This document shows, piece by piece, positions 42,830-50,057 of a DNA stretch of 64,000 nucleotides. The translations under genes and the position numbers were made by a program. This stretch comes from Desulfuribacillus stibiiarsenatis (GTDB taxonomy: Bacteria; Bacillota; Bacilli; Desulfuribacillales; Desulfuribacillaceae): contig NZ_MJAT01000001.1 of the NCBI RefSeq assembly GCF_001742305.1, forward strand, positions 336,703 through 400,702, given 5' to 3'. The notes beneath the pieces are model-generated. The model had not been told where the DNA came from, ran no database searches, and saw only the letters and a list, made by a program, of their open reading frames with translations. Positions within the stretch are counted from its first letter, which is position 1, and each line of letters begins with the position of its first letter.

Positions 42830-43189
42830 TTGAAAATCAGAGAAGAATATACCTGCCCATTAGAACTGACACATGATATTACAAAAGGGAAATGGAAACC
42901 GATTATATTATGGCAGTTAAGACTTGGCAACACATCACTTGCAAATCTTGAAAAGAATATACAAGGAATTAATCAAAAAATGCTAATAGAACAATTAAAA
43001 GAACTTTTGGAGTTTAGAATTATAGGTAAAAAGACATTTGATGGCTATCCACTGAAGGTTGAATATTATTTAACAGATCGTGGGAAAAAGGTGCTTGAAG
43101 CGATTACAATTATGCAAAATATAGGAATCGAACTTATGAAGGAAAACGGATTGGAAAATGTGCTAAGAATAAAAGGAATTATTGATTAA
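42830..43189 (+). CDS. HxlR family transcriptional regulator
   Basis: A 119-residue winged-helix regulator with the HxlR pattern: CPLELTHDITKGKWKPIILWQLRLGNTSLANLEKNIQGINQKMLIEQLKEL and KKTFDGYPLKVEYYLTDRGKKV. The N-terminal CP cysteine may be redox-sensitive, as in HxlR/YodB-type proteins. TTG start behind GGGGTG. The adjacent downstream PPOX-type flavoprotein is a plausible target. Confidence 0.92.
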   Translation: MKIREEYTCPLELTHDITKGKWKPIILWQLRLGNTSLANLEKNIQGINQKMLIEQLKELLEFRIIGKKTFDGYPLKVEYYLTDRGKKVLEAITIMQNIGIELMKENGLENVLRIKGIID

Positions 43190-43293
43190 GATATAATACC
43201 CACAAAAAAGTGTGTAATTTACGGTTATGATTTGAAATATTAGAATTAATACATAAAGTTCGTAATAAGTAAATTCACAAGGAGGGCGTCACA

Positions 43294-43722
43294 ATGAAAG
43301 AAGTAGAGAAAACAATAGGGAATTTAATTGACAAAATAGGAGTTTCTTTTATCGGGTCTGTAGATGATGAAGGATTTCCAAATATGAAAGCTATGTTACC
43401 GCCACGAAAAAGAGAGGGAATCCAGCATATTTATTTTACGACTAACACTTCGTCTATGAGAGTAAGACAATACAAAGAAAACTCAAAAGCAACGGTATAC
43501 TTTTGTGATAAGCGTTTTTTCAGAGGTGTGATGTTAAAGGGGACTATGGAGGTGTTGGAAGATAACGATTCAAAGGAAATGATTTGGCGTGATGGTGACA
43601 CAATGTATTATCCATTAGGTGTAACAGATCCAGACTATTGTGTTTTAAAATTCACAGCATACAAAGGACGGTATTATAGCAATTTTAAATCGAAAAATTT
43701 TGATGTGATATTTAAAGTATAG
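43294..43722 (+). CDS. PPOX-class FMN-binding protein
   Basis: A 142-residue split-barrel flavoprotein: IGVSFIGSVDDEGFPNMKAMLPPRKREGIQHIYFTTNTSSMRVRQYKENSKATVYFCD, then FFRGVMLKGTMEVL and CVLKFTAYKGRYYSNF. It is similar to general-stress protein 26-like proteins. AGGAGGG precedes the ATG. It lies 104 bases after an HxlR regulator. Confidence 0.9.
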   Translation: MKEVEKTIGNLIDKIGVSFIGSVDDEGFPNMKAMLPPRKREGIQHIYFTTNTSSMRVRQYKENSKATVYFCDKRFFRGVMLKGTMEVLEDNDSKEMIWRDGDTMYYPLGVTDPDYCVLKFTAYKGRYYSNFKSKNFDVIFKV

Positions 43723-43755
43723 TGTTGAACACAGATAATGGCGGGTGAGGAAATC

Positions 43756-43965
43756 ATGAATAATTCAACAGCAAAATATCCTGTTTCTGCAGAATTAGTA
43801 GAAAGTGGTAACGACTTTGAAGAATCCGCAAAAGTGGTCGAAAAACTTAGTAAAGAAAAAAACTTATATTATATTCATGCAGCAAATGAACCGCATTTAA
43901 TTAATGGTGTTGGAACAGAATTCTTAGAAATAATTAACGATTTACCAAATGTTGATACAGTTTAA
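43756..43965 (+). pseudogene. Fragment of a PLP-dependent threonine dehydratase-like gene
   Basis: A 69-codon frame whose product (SAELVESGNDFEESAKVVEKL, LYYIHAANEPHLINGVGTEFLEI, NDLPNVDTV) matches the central part of serine/threonine dehydratase-type fold II enzymes. The PLP-lysine region before it and the glycine loop after it are missing. It is a remnant with a fortuitous start. Confidence 0.65.
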
Positions 43966-43981
43966 GAGGGGAGATCATATC

Positions 43982-44539
43982 GTGAATAAGGAATTATCAT
44001 TAGAACAACGAGAAGAACTACTCGGAATATTGAAAGATCGTTTTGAGAAAAACATGAGCCGCCACGAAGGGCTTGAATGGTCTAAAGTACAGGCTAAGCT
44101 AGAAGTTAACATTGAAAAACTGTGGTCGCTTAGTGAAATGGAACGAACCGGCGGGGAACCAGATGTTGTAGGTCTTGATAAAGATACGGACGAATCCACA
44201 TTTTATGACTGTTCAATGGAAAGTCCTAAAGGCCGCAGAAGTGTTTGTTATGACCGTGAAGCACTGGAGTCAAGGAAAGAACATAAACCAGAAAATAGTG
44301 CGATTGAAATGGCTGCTGACATGGGCATAGAGCTTTTAACGGAAGACCAATACCGCGAGCTACAGAAACTGGGAAATTTCGATACGAAAACATCGAGCTG
44401 GGTAAAGACACCTGATAACATTAGAAAACTAGGTGGGGCAATCTTTTGTGATCGTCGCTATGACACTGTCTTTATGTACCACAATGGGGCAGAATCCTAC
44501 TATGCTGCCAGGGGTTTCCGTGGCGCGCTAAGGGTTTAA
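43982..44539 (+). CDS. DUF4256 protein
   Basis: A 185-residue soluble protein that fits DUF4256: LLGILKDRFEKNMSRHEGLEWSKVQAKLE, EMERTGGEPDVVGLD, DCSMESPKGRRSVCYDREALESRK, LLTEDQYRELQKLGNFDTKTSSWVKTP, and IFCDRRYDTVFMYHNGAESYYAARGFRG. The family is common in Bacillales and has no known function. GTG 43982 follows GAGGGGAG. Confidence 0.9.
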   Translation: MNKELSLEQREELLGILKDRFEKNMSRHEGLEWSKVQAKLEVNIEKLWSLSEMERTGGEPDVVGLDKDTDESTFYDCSMESPKGRRSVCYDREALESRKEHKPENSAIEMAADMGIELLTEDQYRELQKLGNFDTKTSSWVKTPDNIRKLGGAIFCDRRYDTVFMYHNGAESYYAARGFRGALRV

Positions 44540-44547
44540 TTAGATAT

Positions 44548-44946
44548 ATGGATCAATATACAAAAGAAGATTTAGATGAGACGCTACAAATTGTTTCGTC
44601 AGTCATCAATCGATGCGAAAAAACACAGCCAAAGTTTGCAGAAGGAACCACCCATCACACACTCCTCAAGAACAGAATTAAAGCATTATCCATTTCTAAA
44701 TCATTGATAACAGACAATAAAGATATTGATATGTACACAAAAGAAGAATTGCTAGAAGCAATACGACCTATAGCTTCAATTATCAGCAAATGTGAAAAAG
44801 CTCAGCTGAAATTTATGGAGGGTACTTCTCATCATACCCGCTTTAGGAAAATGATAAAAGCAATGTATATTTCGAAATCATTGGTCACAATGAAGTTAGG
44901 TGCTAGAAACAAAAATCCAGAAGGAGGAATTATAGATGAAGTATGA
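44548..44946 (+). CDS. Tandemly duplicated small protein
   Basis: A 132-residue protein made of two copies of a unit of about 60 residues. Copy 1 is YTKEDLDETLQIVSSVINRCEKTQPKF..GTTHHTLLKNRIKALSISKSLIT. Copy 2 is YTKEELLEAIRPIASIISKCEKAQLKF..GTSHHTRFRKMIKAMYISKSLVT. Single-unit relatives of about 65 residues occur in bacilli as I recall. The HH motif is conserved in both units. No function is known. It overlaps the next gene by 11 bases. Confidence 0.78.
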   Translation: MDQYTKEDLDETLQIVSSVINRCEKTQPKFAEGTTHHTLLKNRIKALSISKSLITDNKDIDMYTKEELLEAIRPIASIISKCEKAQLKFMEGTSHHTRFRKMIKAMYISKSLVTMKLGARNKNPEGGIIDEV

Positions 44947-45313
44947 ATGGATGGATGAATATTTTCTTTCGAAGAAAGGGGCGCTCAAGGACTTTAAGGA
45001 AGAGTGGGGTGCAACCCGATATCTCATTGGTGGGAAAATGTTTGGATTACAAGGGACTGATAATACAAATCGAGAAGTCATTACGGTAAAATGTGAGCCA
45101 TTATTCGGACAACTTTTAAGAGACCAACATGCAAATATAATACCAGGATACTATATGAATAAAGAACATTGGAACTCTGTATATCTAGACGGAGAAGTTC
45201 CAGATGATGTGCTGAAACAAATGATCGATATGTCATACGGACTGATTCTCAAGTCTTTAAGTAAGAAAATGCAAAAAGAGATACTAGAAGGTTCTGAGGT
45301 AAGCTCAAAATGA
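44936..45313 (+). CDS. MmcQ/YjbR family protein
   Basis: A 125-residue protein of the MmcQ/YjbR (CyaY-like fold, DNA-binding double-wing) family: MKYEWMDEYFLSKKGALKDFKEEWGATRYLIGGKMFGL, then CEPLFGQLLRDQHANIIPGYYMNKEHWNSVYLDGEVPDDVLKQMIDMSYGLI. The role is unknown. AAGGAGG lies inside the end of the preceding gene. It is coupled to the following acetyltransferase by a four-base overlap. Confidence 0.9.
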   Translation: MKYEWMDEYFLSKKGALKDFKEEWGATRYLIGGKMFGLQGTDNTNREVITVKCEPLFGQLLRDQHANIIPGYYMNKEHWNSVYLDGEVPDDVLKQMIDMSYGLILKSLSKKMQKEILEGSEVSSK

Positions 45314-45765
45314 CAGATACATATAAAATACGAAAAGCTGAGCAGACTGATATTCCTTGCTTAGTCAACCTACTCGGTATTCTATTTTCTATTGAACATG
45401 ACTTTACTGTTGATCGATATAAGCAACAGCAAGGGCTTGAACGAATGCTAGCAGACCCAGAGCGTTGTTGTATTATGGTTTGTGAGCGCAATCATCATGT
45501 CATCGGAATGTGTACAGCCCAATTCGTTATATCTACTGCTGAGGGTGGGCTATCTTCCATTATTGAAGACCTCGTGGTAGAACAAGAGTATAGAGGAAGC
45601 GGTGTTGGGAAGAAACTGCTAAATGCTGTTGAAGATTGGTCCTTGAAAAATGGTGCAAAGAGGATTCAACTAGTAGCAGACAAGAACAATACCCCTGCTT
45701 TAGATTTTTATAAGAAAAATGGATGGAATGCAACGCAACTGATTTGTTTGCACAAAAATTATTGA
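45310..45765 (+). CDS. GNAT family N-acetyltransferase
   Basis: A 151-residue acetyltransferase: YKIRKAEQTDIPCLVNLLGILFSIE, IIEDLVVEQEYRGSGVGKKLLNAVEDW (acetyl-CoA loop RGSGVGKK), and DKNNTPALDFYKKNGW. The substrate is unknown. Start ATG overlaps the stop of the MmcQ/YjbR gene (ATGA). Confidence 0.92.
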   Translation: MTDTYKIRKAEQTDIPCLVNLLGILFSIEHDFTVDRYKQQQGLERMLADPERCCIMVCERNHHVIGMCTAQFVISTAEGGLSSIIEDLVVEQEYRGSGVGKKLLNAVEDWSLKNGAKRIQLVADKNNTPALDFYKKNGWNATQLICLHKNY

Positions 45766-45859
45766 GTTACAAACAGTACATACTGAATAACACTCGTGTA
45801 TAAAGCTTGCTAGGTGGATAAGATAGTAGGGAAATATCTGGAGCCGGAGGCCACCTTAC

Positions 45860-46051
45860 ATGAAACTAACGCCTATCCAAGTAGCAATCGTTGCGATTCA
45901 AGTGACAGCGATTAGCATGAATTTATTTACGATCTTTATTACACAAGTCGATGATTACATGCGCCACTGGATTAATATTGTTTTAATCACTGCAATGATG
46001 ATTTTAACTTTTGCCGCATCCAGTGAAGGTCGTAAGATACAAAGAAGATGA
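45860..46051 (+). CDS. Small two-helix membrane protein
   Basis: A 63-residue protein behind CCGGAGG. Two hydrophobic helices (QVAIVAIQVTAISMNLFTIFI and WINIVLITAMMILTFAAS) flank a polar turn (TQVDDYMRH), followed by a basic tail. No family is known. A terminator follows at the stop codon. Confidence 0.65.
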   Translation: MKLTPIQVAIVAIQVTAISMNLFTIFITQVDDYMRHWINIVLITAMMILTFAASSEGRKIQRR

Positions 46052-46084
46052 CCCGACAAATATTAAATGTCGAGTCATCTTTTC
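46047..46084. terminator. Terminator between the small membrane gene and the symporter
   Basis: Stem GATGACCCGACA / TGTCGAGTCATC with one mismatch, followed by TTTTC. It lies between convergent genes. Confidence 0.75.
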
Positions 46085-46131
46085 ATTTAATTTAATTTAA
46101 TGTTATTAAGTATCCTTCCAATGTTGAAGGA

Positions 46132-47532
46132 TTACGCCTCAACTTCAGCCTTTACTTCTTTCTTACGTTCATCTCTTGTCTCATTTAAGAAACGGTTGGT
46201 TTCAGCAACTACCACACCACTTAATCCAAGGAGTGCAATTAAGTTCGGTAACGCCATTAAACCATTCATTACATCAGAGAAATTCCAAACAAGCTCAAGT
46301 TCAGCCACAGCGCCTAAGAAAATTGCTGCAACGAAGATGTAACGGTAGAAAGGTACAGCCTTTGTACCAGCCAAGTACTCTAAGCACTTCTCACCATAGT
46401 AGCACCAGCCTAAGATGGTAGAGTAAGCGAATAAGATGATACCAATTGCAACGATATATTTCCCGATTCCTGGTAACGCCATGCTGAATGCGCTAGTTGT
46501 TAGTGCAGCACCAGTCTCACCATTGCCAAGGACTCCAGTCGTTAAGATTGCTAACGCTGTAATCGAACATACAACGATTGTATCAATGAAAGTTTGCGTC
46601 ATACTTACAAGTGCTTGTCTTCCAGGGTAATCGGTTTTAGCGGCAGCAGCAGCGATCGGCGCACTACCTAGACCAGCTTCATTCGAGAATACCCCACGAG
46701 CTACTCCGTAACGAATGGCAGCACCGATACCACCACCAATCGCAGCATCCGCAGTGAAAGCATACTTGAAAATAGAAGCTAAAGCTTCAGGAATCGCAGT
46801 AAAGTTAATAAATAATACAATAAGTCCACCTGCCACATAGATAGCAGCCATAATTGGCACTAAATATGATGTTACTTTTCCAATGCTCTTAATTCCACCA
46901 AGTACTACTAATGCAGTAAATGCAACTAAAATAAGTCCTGTAACCCAAGGGGCGATATTAAATGTTCTTTCCACTGCAGCAGCTACTGAATTCGATTGAA
47001 CCATATTCCCGATACCGAATGCTGCAATAGCACCGAAGATTGCGAATAAGATTCCTAACCACTTCATACCAAGTCCTTTTTCGATGTAGTACATCGGACC
47101 ACCTGACATTTCACCTTTTGCGTCAGTTACACGATACTTCACCGCAAGAACTGCTTCTGCATATTTCGTTGCCATACCTACAAGACCAGTCATCCACATC
47201 CAGAAAACGGCACCAGGTCCACCCCAGAAAATCGCTGTTGCTACGCCGGCAATGTTACCAGTACCGATCGTTGCAGCAAGTGCAGTAGTGAGCGCTTGGA
47301 AATGAGAAATATCTCCAGGGCTGTTCTTGTCCTTTGTGAAAATTAACTTGTGTGCATAAATCAGCTTCCTAAACTGTAATCCTTTTAAACGGATAGTTAA
47401 AAAGATTCCAGTACCAACAAGTAGAAACAGCATTGGAGGACCCCAGACGATATCGTTTATCGCGCCGAGAAATTCCAATGCCTGTTCATTAAATGCTTGA
47501 AAAGCACTTTTGATGGATTCCACGTTTTTCAT
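46132..47532 (-). CDS. AGCS family sodium:alanine/glycine symporter
   Basis: A 466-residue amino acid carrier of the alanine/glycine:cation symporter family, with about 11 membrane helices. Characteristic segments are [103 protein letters not shown] and [13 protein letters not shown]. Similar to AlsT/DagA-type carriers; the exact substrate (Ala, Gly or Gln) cannot be decided. It is monocistronic. Confidence 0.95.
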   Translation of the reverse strand: MKNVESIKSAFQAFNEQALEFLGAINDIVWGPPMLFLLVGTGIFLTIRLKGLQFRKLIYAHKLIFTKDKNSPGDISHFQALTTALAATIGTGNIAGVATAIFWGGPGAVFWMWMTGLVGMATKYAEAVLAVKYRVTDAKGEMSGGPMYYIEKGLGMKWLGILFAIFGAIAAFGIGNMVQSNSVAAAVERTFNIAPWVTGLILVAFTALVVLGGIKSIGKVTSYLVPIMAAIYVAGGLIVLFINFTAIPEALASIFKYAFTADAAIGGGIGAAIRYGVARGVFSNEAGLGSAPIAAAAAKTDYPGRQALVSMTQTFIDTIVVCSITALAILTTGVLGNGETGAALTTSAFSMALPGIGKYIVAIGIILFAYSTILGWCYYGEKCLEYLAGTKAVPFYRYIFVAAIFLGAVAELELVWNFSDVMNGLMALPNLIALLGLSGVVVAETNRFLNETRDERKKEVKAEVEA

Positions 47533-47634
47533 CTCCTATTCTTTTTATAAAACTTACCTAAAGAAATATCTCATTAATATATCTATAGATACCCCACCCA
47601 ATATAGTACTATATTTTGAATATAGTCACAATGC

Positions 47635-47663
47635 AAAAAATCCGCCAAAGGGCGGATTTTTTT
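47635..47663 (-). terminator. Terminator of the DUF1858 gene
   Basis: Perfect stem AAAAATCCGCC / GGCGGATTTTT with a four-base loop. Symmetric A/T runs allow function in either direction. Confidence 0.88.
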
Positions 47664-47683
47664 ATATGTAACCGTGTAATGAA

Positions 47684-47884
47684 TTACTTTTTAATTGCTG
47701 CGTTAAGATCAGCTACTAGTGTGTCTACGTCGATACCGTGAACAGCAGCGCCTTGAGCGATGTTCTCGTATCTAGCCGCAGAGCAACCTACGCAACCTAA
47801 GCCATGACTCATAAACACTTCAATAGACTCAGGGAACTTTTGAACCACTTCAGAAATAGTCATCTGTGCATTGATTTCAGCCAT
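47684..47884 (-). CDS. DUF1858 protein
   Basis: A 66-residue protein of the DUF1858 family: MTISEVVQKFPESIEVFMSHGLGCVGCSAARYENIAQGAAVHGIDVDTLVADLN. The CVGC pair is the hallmark and suggests a redox or metal site. These proteins are common in anaerobic Firmicutes, often near Fe-S and hybrid-cluster genes. AGGAGG precedes the ATG. Stand-alone here. Confidence 0.92.
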   Translation of the reverse strand: MAEINAQMTISEVVQKFPESIEVFMSHGLGCVGCSAARYENIAQGAAVHGIDVDTLVADLNAAIKK

Positions 47885-48076
47885 ATTATTAATCCTCCTA
47901 ATATCGTATTCGCTACATCAAAATTCATTTTACAACACAACCGATGCAAATACAACCTTTCAATAGGTTGTAAGCTGTAATTTTGCTACATTTATATGGT
48001 ATACTAATGCTTATAAGATTATTAGTAATTTTACATAGATTTTTATTTCTCATTTGATGTAATGGAGGTTTTACAT

Positions 48077-48826
48077 ATGAAAGCGTTAGTGGTGTTGAAT
48101 CCAAATGTATCGAAACGTTTAATTGGAAGAGCAGTGAGCCAACTTCCAGAAGTGAAGAAGGCTTTAGAGGATGGCCGTGTGATTATTGCAGGAGGTACAA
48201 CCAACGGCTTTGTTGCAGAAGAAATTACAGGAAAAAGTATAGAGAAAGCCTACTATACGGCGGGCATTGTATCCGCTGGAAAAGTTACAACAACGGATGA
48301 TAGTAAACGTTTGAAGCCGATTTCACTCGTCAAAGGGGAAGAGTCCACACTTCCTTGGAATGATGTGTTAACGGATTTTGTGGCAGGCGATATCTTCATA
48401 AAAGGCGGCAATGCTGTAGACTTAGAAGGAAACGTGGGCGTCCTTAGTTCTGATCGCAGAGGTGGCACGATTGGCCTAGCGTATGGTCCTGTGATTGCAA
48501 GAGGCGCACAGTTTATCTGTCCAGTAAGTCTTGAGAAATTGATTCCTGATGTACTCACAGCTTCTATTGAGTTAGGACAAGACACTTTAGACCTTGTGGC
48601 AGGACTTCCAGTAGGCCTTATCCCAGTTCCAAATGCAACAGTGATTTCAGAAATTGAGGCATTTGAAGTGTTATACGGAATCTCCGCAACCCACGTGGCG
48701 TCCGGTGGCGTCAATGGCTCTGAAGGTGCAGTTACGATTGTACTTGAGGGTGACGAGCAGCAGGTCAAGGAAGCCTTTCAATATATTGAGTCCATTAAAG
48801 ATGAAGCGAAAATTGTATTAGACTAA
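48077..48826 (+). CDS. Conserved-looking protein of unknown function
   Basis: A 249-residue soluble protein from ATG 48077 (TGGAGG upstream). Sequence features include GRVIIAGGTTNGFVAEEITG, SAGKVTTTDDSKRLKPISLVKGE, DIFIKGGNAVDLEGNVGVLSSDRRGGTIGLAYG, and HVASGGVNGSEGAVTIVLEGDE. The glycine-rich turns suggest a nucleotide- or phosphate-binding fold, but I cannot name the family. It lies just upstream of the S-box riboswitch yet outside its control. Confidence 0.72.
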   Translation: MKALVVLNPNVSKRLIGRAVSQLPEVKKALEDGRVIIAGGTTNGFVAEEITGKSIEKAYYTAGIVSAGKVTTTDDSKRLKPISLVKGEESTLPWNDVLTDFVAGDIFIKGGNAVDLEGNVGVLSSDRRGGTIGLAYGPVIARGAQFICPVSLEKLIPDVLTASIELGQDTLDLVAGLPVGLIPVPNATVISEIEAFEVLYGISATHVASGGVNGSEGAVTIVLEGDEQQVKEAFQYIESIKDEAKIVLD

Positions 48827-48894
48827 TTTTCCATGTTGACATATGAATAGTGGTATTGTACCATGTTCTAAAATATATATCGATATTGAATGAA

Positions 48895-49021
48895 TCTTAT
48901 CGAGAGTAGGTGGAGGGACTGGCCCTATGAAGCCCGGCAACCGGCAGAATGCTGCACGGTGCCAATTCCTGTAGATGAGAAAGAGTCCGTAAACCAAGCC
49001 TCTTTCTATAGAGGCTTTTTT
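48895..49021 (+). ncRNA. SAM-I (S-box) riboswitch with terminator
   Basis: The aptamer core shows the S-box consensus: P1 CTTATC / GATGAG, GAGGGACTGGCCCTATGAAGC split around the P2/P3 region, CCCGGCAACC, and GGTGCCAATTCC. The terminator AAGCCTCT / AGAGGCTT plus T run ends at 49021. GAAAGAG next to P1 can pair with CTCTTTC of the terminator as an antiterminator. High SAM should stop transcription of the downstream methionine synthase genes. Confidence 0.95.
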
Positions 49022-49054
49022 GCATATAAGGAAGTATAATTTTCTTATCATAAA

Positions 49055-49179
49055 GAAAACTTAGTTCAGATGGAGTTTTTGCTCCACCTGAACTCTAGTT
49101 GCACTTATTTCGAAGCTTGGCGGCACTTTCTCCCACTTATAGAAGTGGGAGTATTAGTAAACGCCGCTGAGATAAATAA
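49055..49179 (+). repeat. Structured Bacillales-type dispersed repeat, full copy
   Basis: The gap between the riboswitch and the metH activation gene holds two strong hairpins: GTTCAGATGGAG / CTCCACCTGAAC and CTCCCACTT-atag-AAGTGGGAG. The second is enclosed by GGCG / CGCC arms. From memory, very similar sequences are scattered in bacilli. A shorter copy with the same opening (GAAAACTTAGTTCAGATG) lies at 62191. Confidence 0.6.
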
Positions 49180-49232
49180 ATTGCGTGCTTTGCTAGAGTA
49201 TTTCCAGACTTCTATCTGAAGGGGTTGAAATC

Positions 49233-49964
49233 ATGATATTTTCCCATGTTCCGATTACAGTAAACCGTAGTGAAGTCGTGCGCTACCTCGGTTTTAAAAA
49301 AAATAAGTCTGAATCTTCTGATGAAATCAATTCCCTGCTTGATTCGATGATTCAGCAGTCCAAATATCTTATTACTCCACAGGGCATCATTACCACACTG
49401 GCAATCACTGATAAAGATCCGGAGCAATGGAAAATGGAATGTGATGGCGGGAAGTATGTAATTGTAGGGGAGAAGATTTATAAGCATCTAGAAACCTGCG
49501 AAAAGCTGACGCTCATGACGGTAACTATAGGTGAAGCGATCGACCATGAAATCGACGAGCTATTTACCAAGAATGAACCTACTAAGGCGTTGGTATTAGA
49601 TGCGATTGGATCTGACTCTGTGGAGCGAGTAGCCGATTACGTGAACGACTACGTGATCAAAGAAGCGAAAAGAAAAGGCTACGATACGCGCTTTCGATTC
49701 AGTCCTGGGTATGGCGGTTGGTCGGTCGAGCATCAGAGAGACATAATAACCTTTTTACAAACAGATCAAATCGGCGTGAGGATTACCGAGTATTGTCAGC
49801 TCATTCCTAGAAAGTCTGTCACGGCACTGATTGGATGGTTCCCTAAACAGGAGCAAACACTACTTAACGAGCAGCAAAATACGAAACAGAACATTCAGCA
49901 AAACACAGAACAGAACAAATGCAAACGGTGCGATTCTGCAGAGTGTGACTTTAGAGAAAAGTAA
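49233..49964 (+). CDS. Stand-alone methionine synthase activation domain
   Basis: A 243-residue protein equal to the C-terminal AdoMet-binding reactivation domain of MetH: RFRFSPGYGGWSVEHQRDI, GVRITEYCQLIPRKSVTALIGW and TLMTVTIGEAIDHEIDEL. A Gln/Asn-rich spacer and a cysteine tail CKRCDSAECDFREK follow, as in other split forms. It should rebind oxidised cob(II)alamin MetH and remethylate it with SAM. It is the first gene after the S-box and lies upstream of metH lacking this domain. Confidence 0.88.
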   Translation: MIFSHVPITVNRSEVVRYLGFKKNKSESSDEINSLLDSMIQQSKYLITPQGIITTLAITDKDPEQWKMECDGGKYVIVGEKIYKHLETCEKLTLMTVTIGEAIDHEIDELFTKNEPTKALVLDAIGSDSVERVADYVNDYVIKEAKRKGYDTRFRFSPGYGGWSVEHQRDIITFLQTDQIGVRITEYCQLIPRKSVTALIGWFPKQEQTLLNEQQNTKQNIQQNTEQNKCKRCDSAECDFREK

Positions 49965-50057
49965 TTGGATATATGAAAGATTGATGTATAACGTATATAT
50001 AGTTTCATTAAGCTAGCATTTGAAATAATGTACGATTCGATAAGGAGATGATTTCTG

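Noticed and set aside
42603..42830. A 75-codon minus-strand frame with one hydrophobic helix, opposite the HxlR promoter
   Set aside because: No ribosome site before either possible start, and it overlaps the HxlR leader and start; the helix could arise from AT-rich sequence.
48253..48768. Long minus-strand frame inside the 48077 gene
   Set aside because: Shadow of codon usage on the coding strand; no ribosome site and low-complexity composition.
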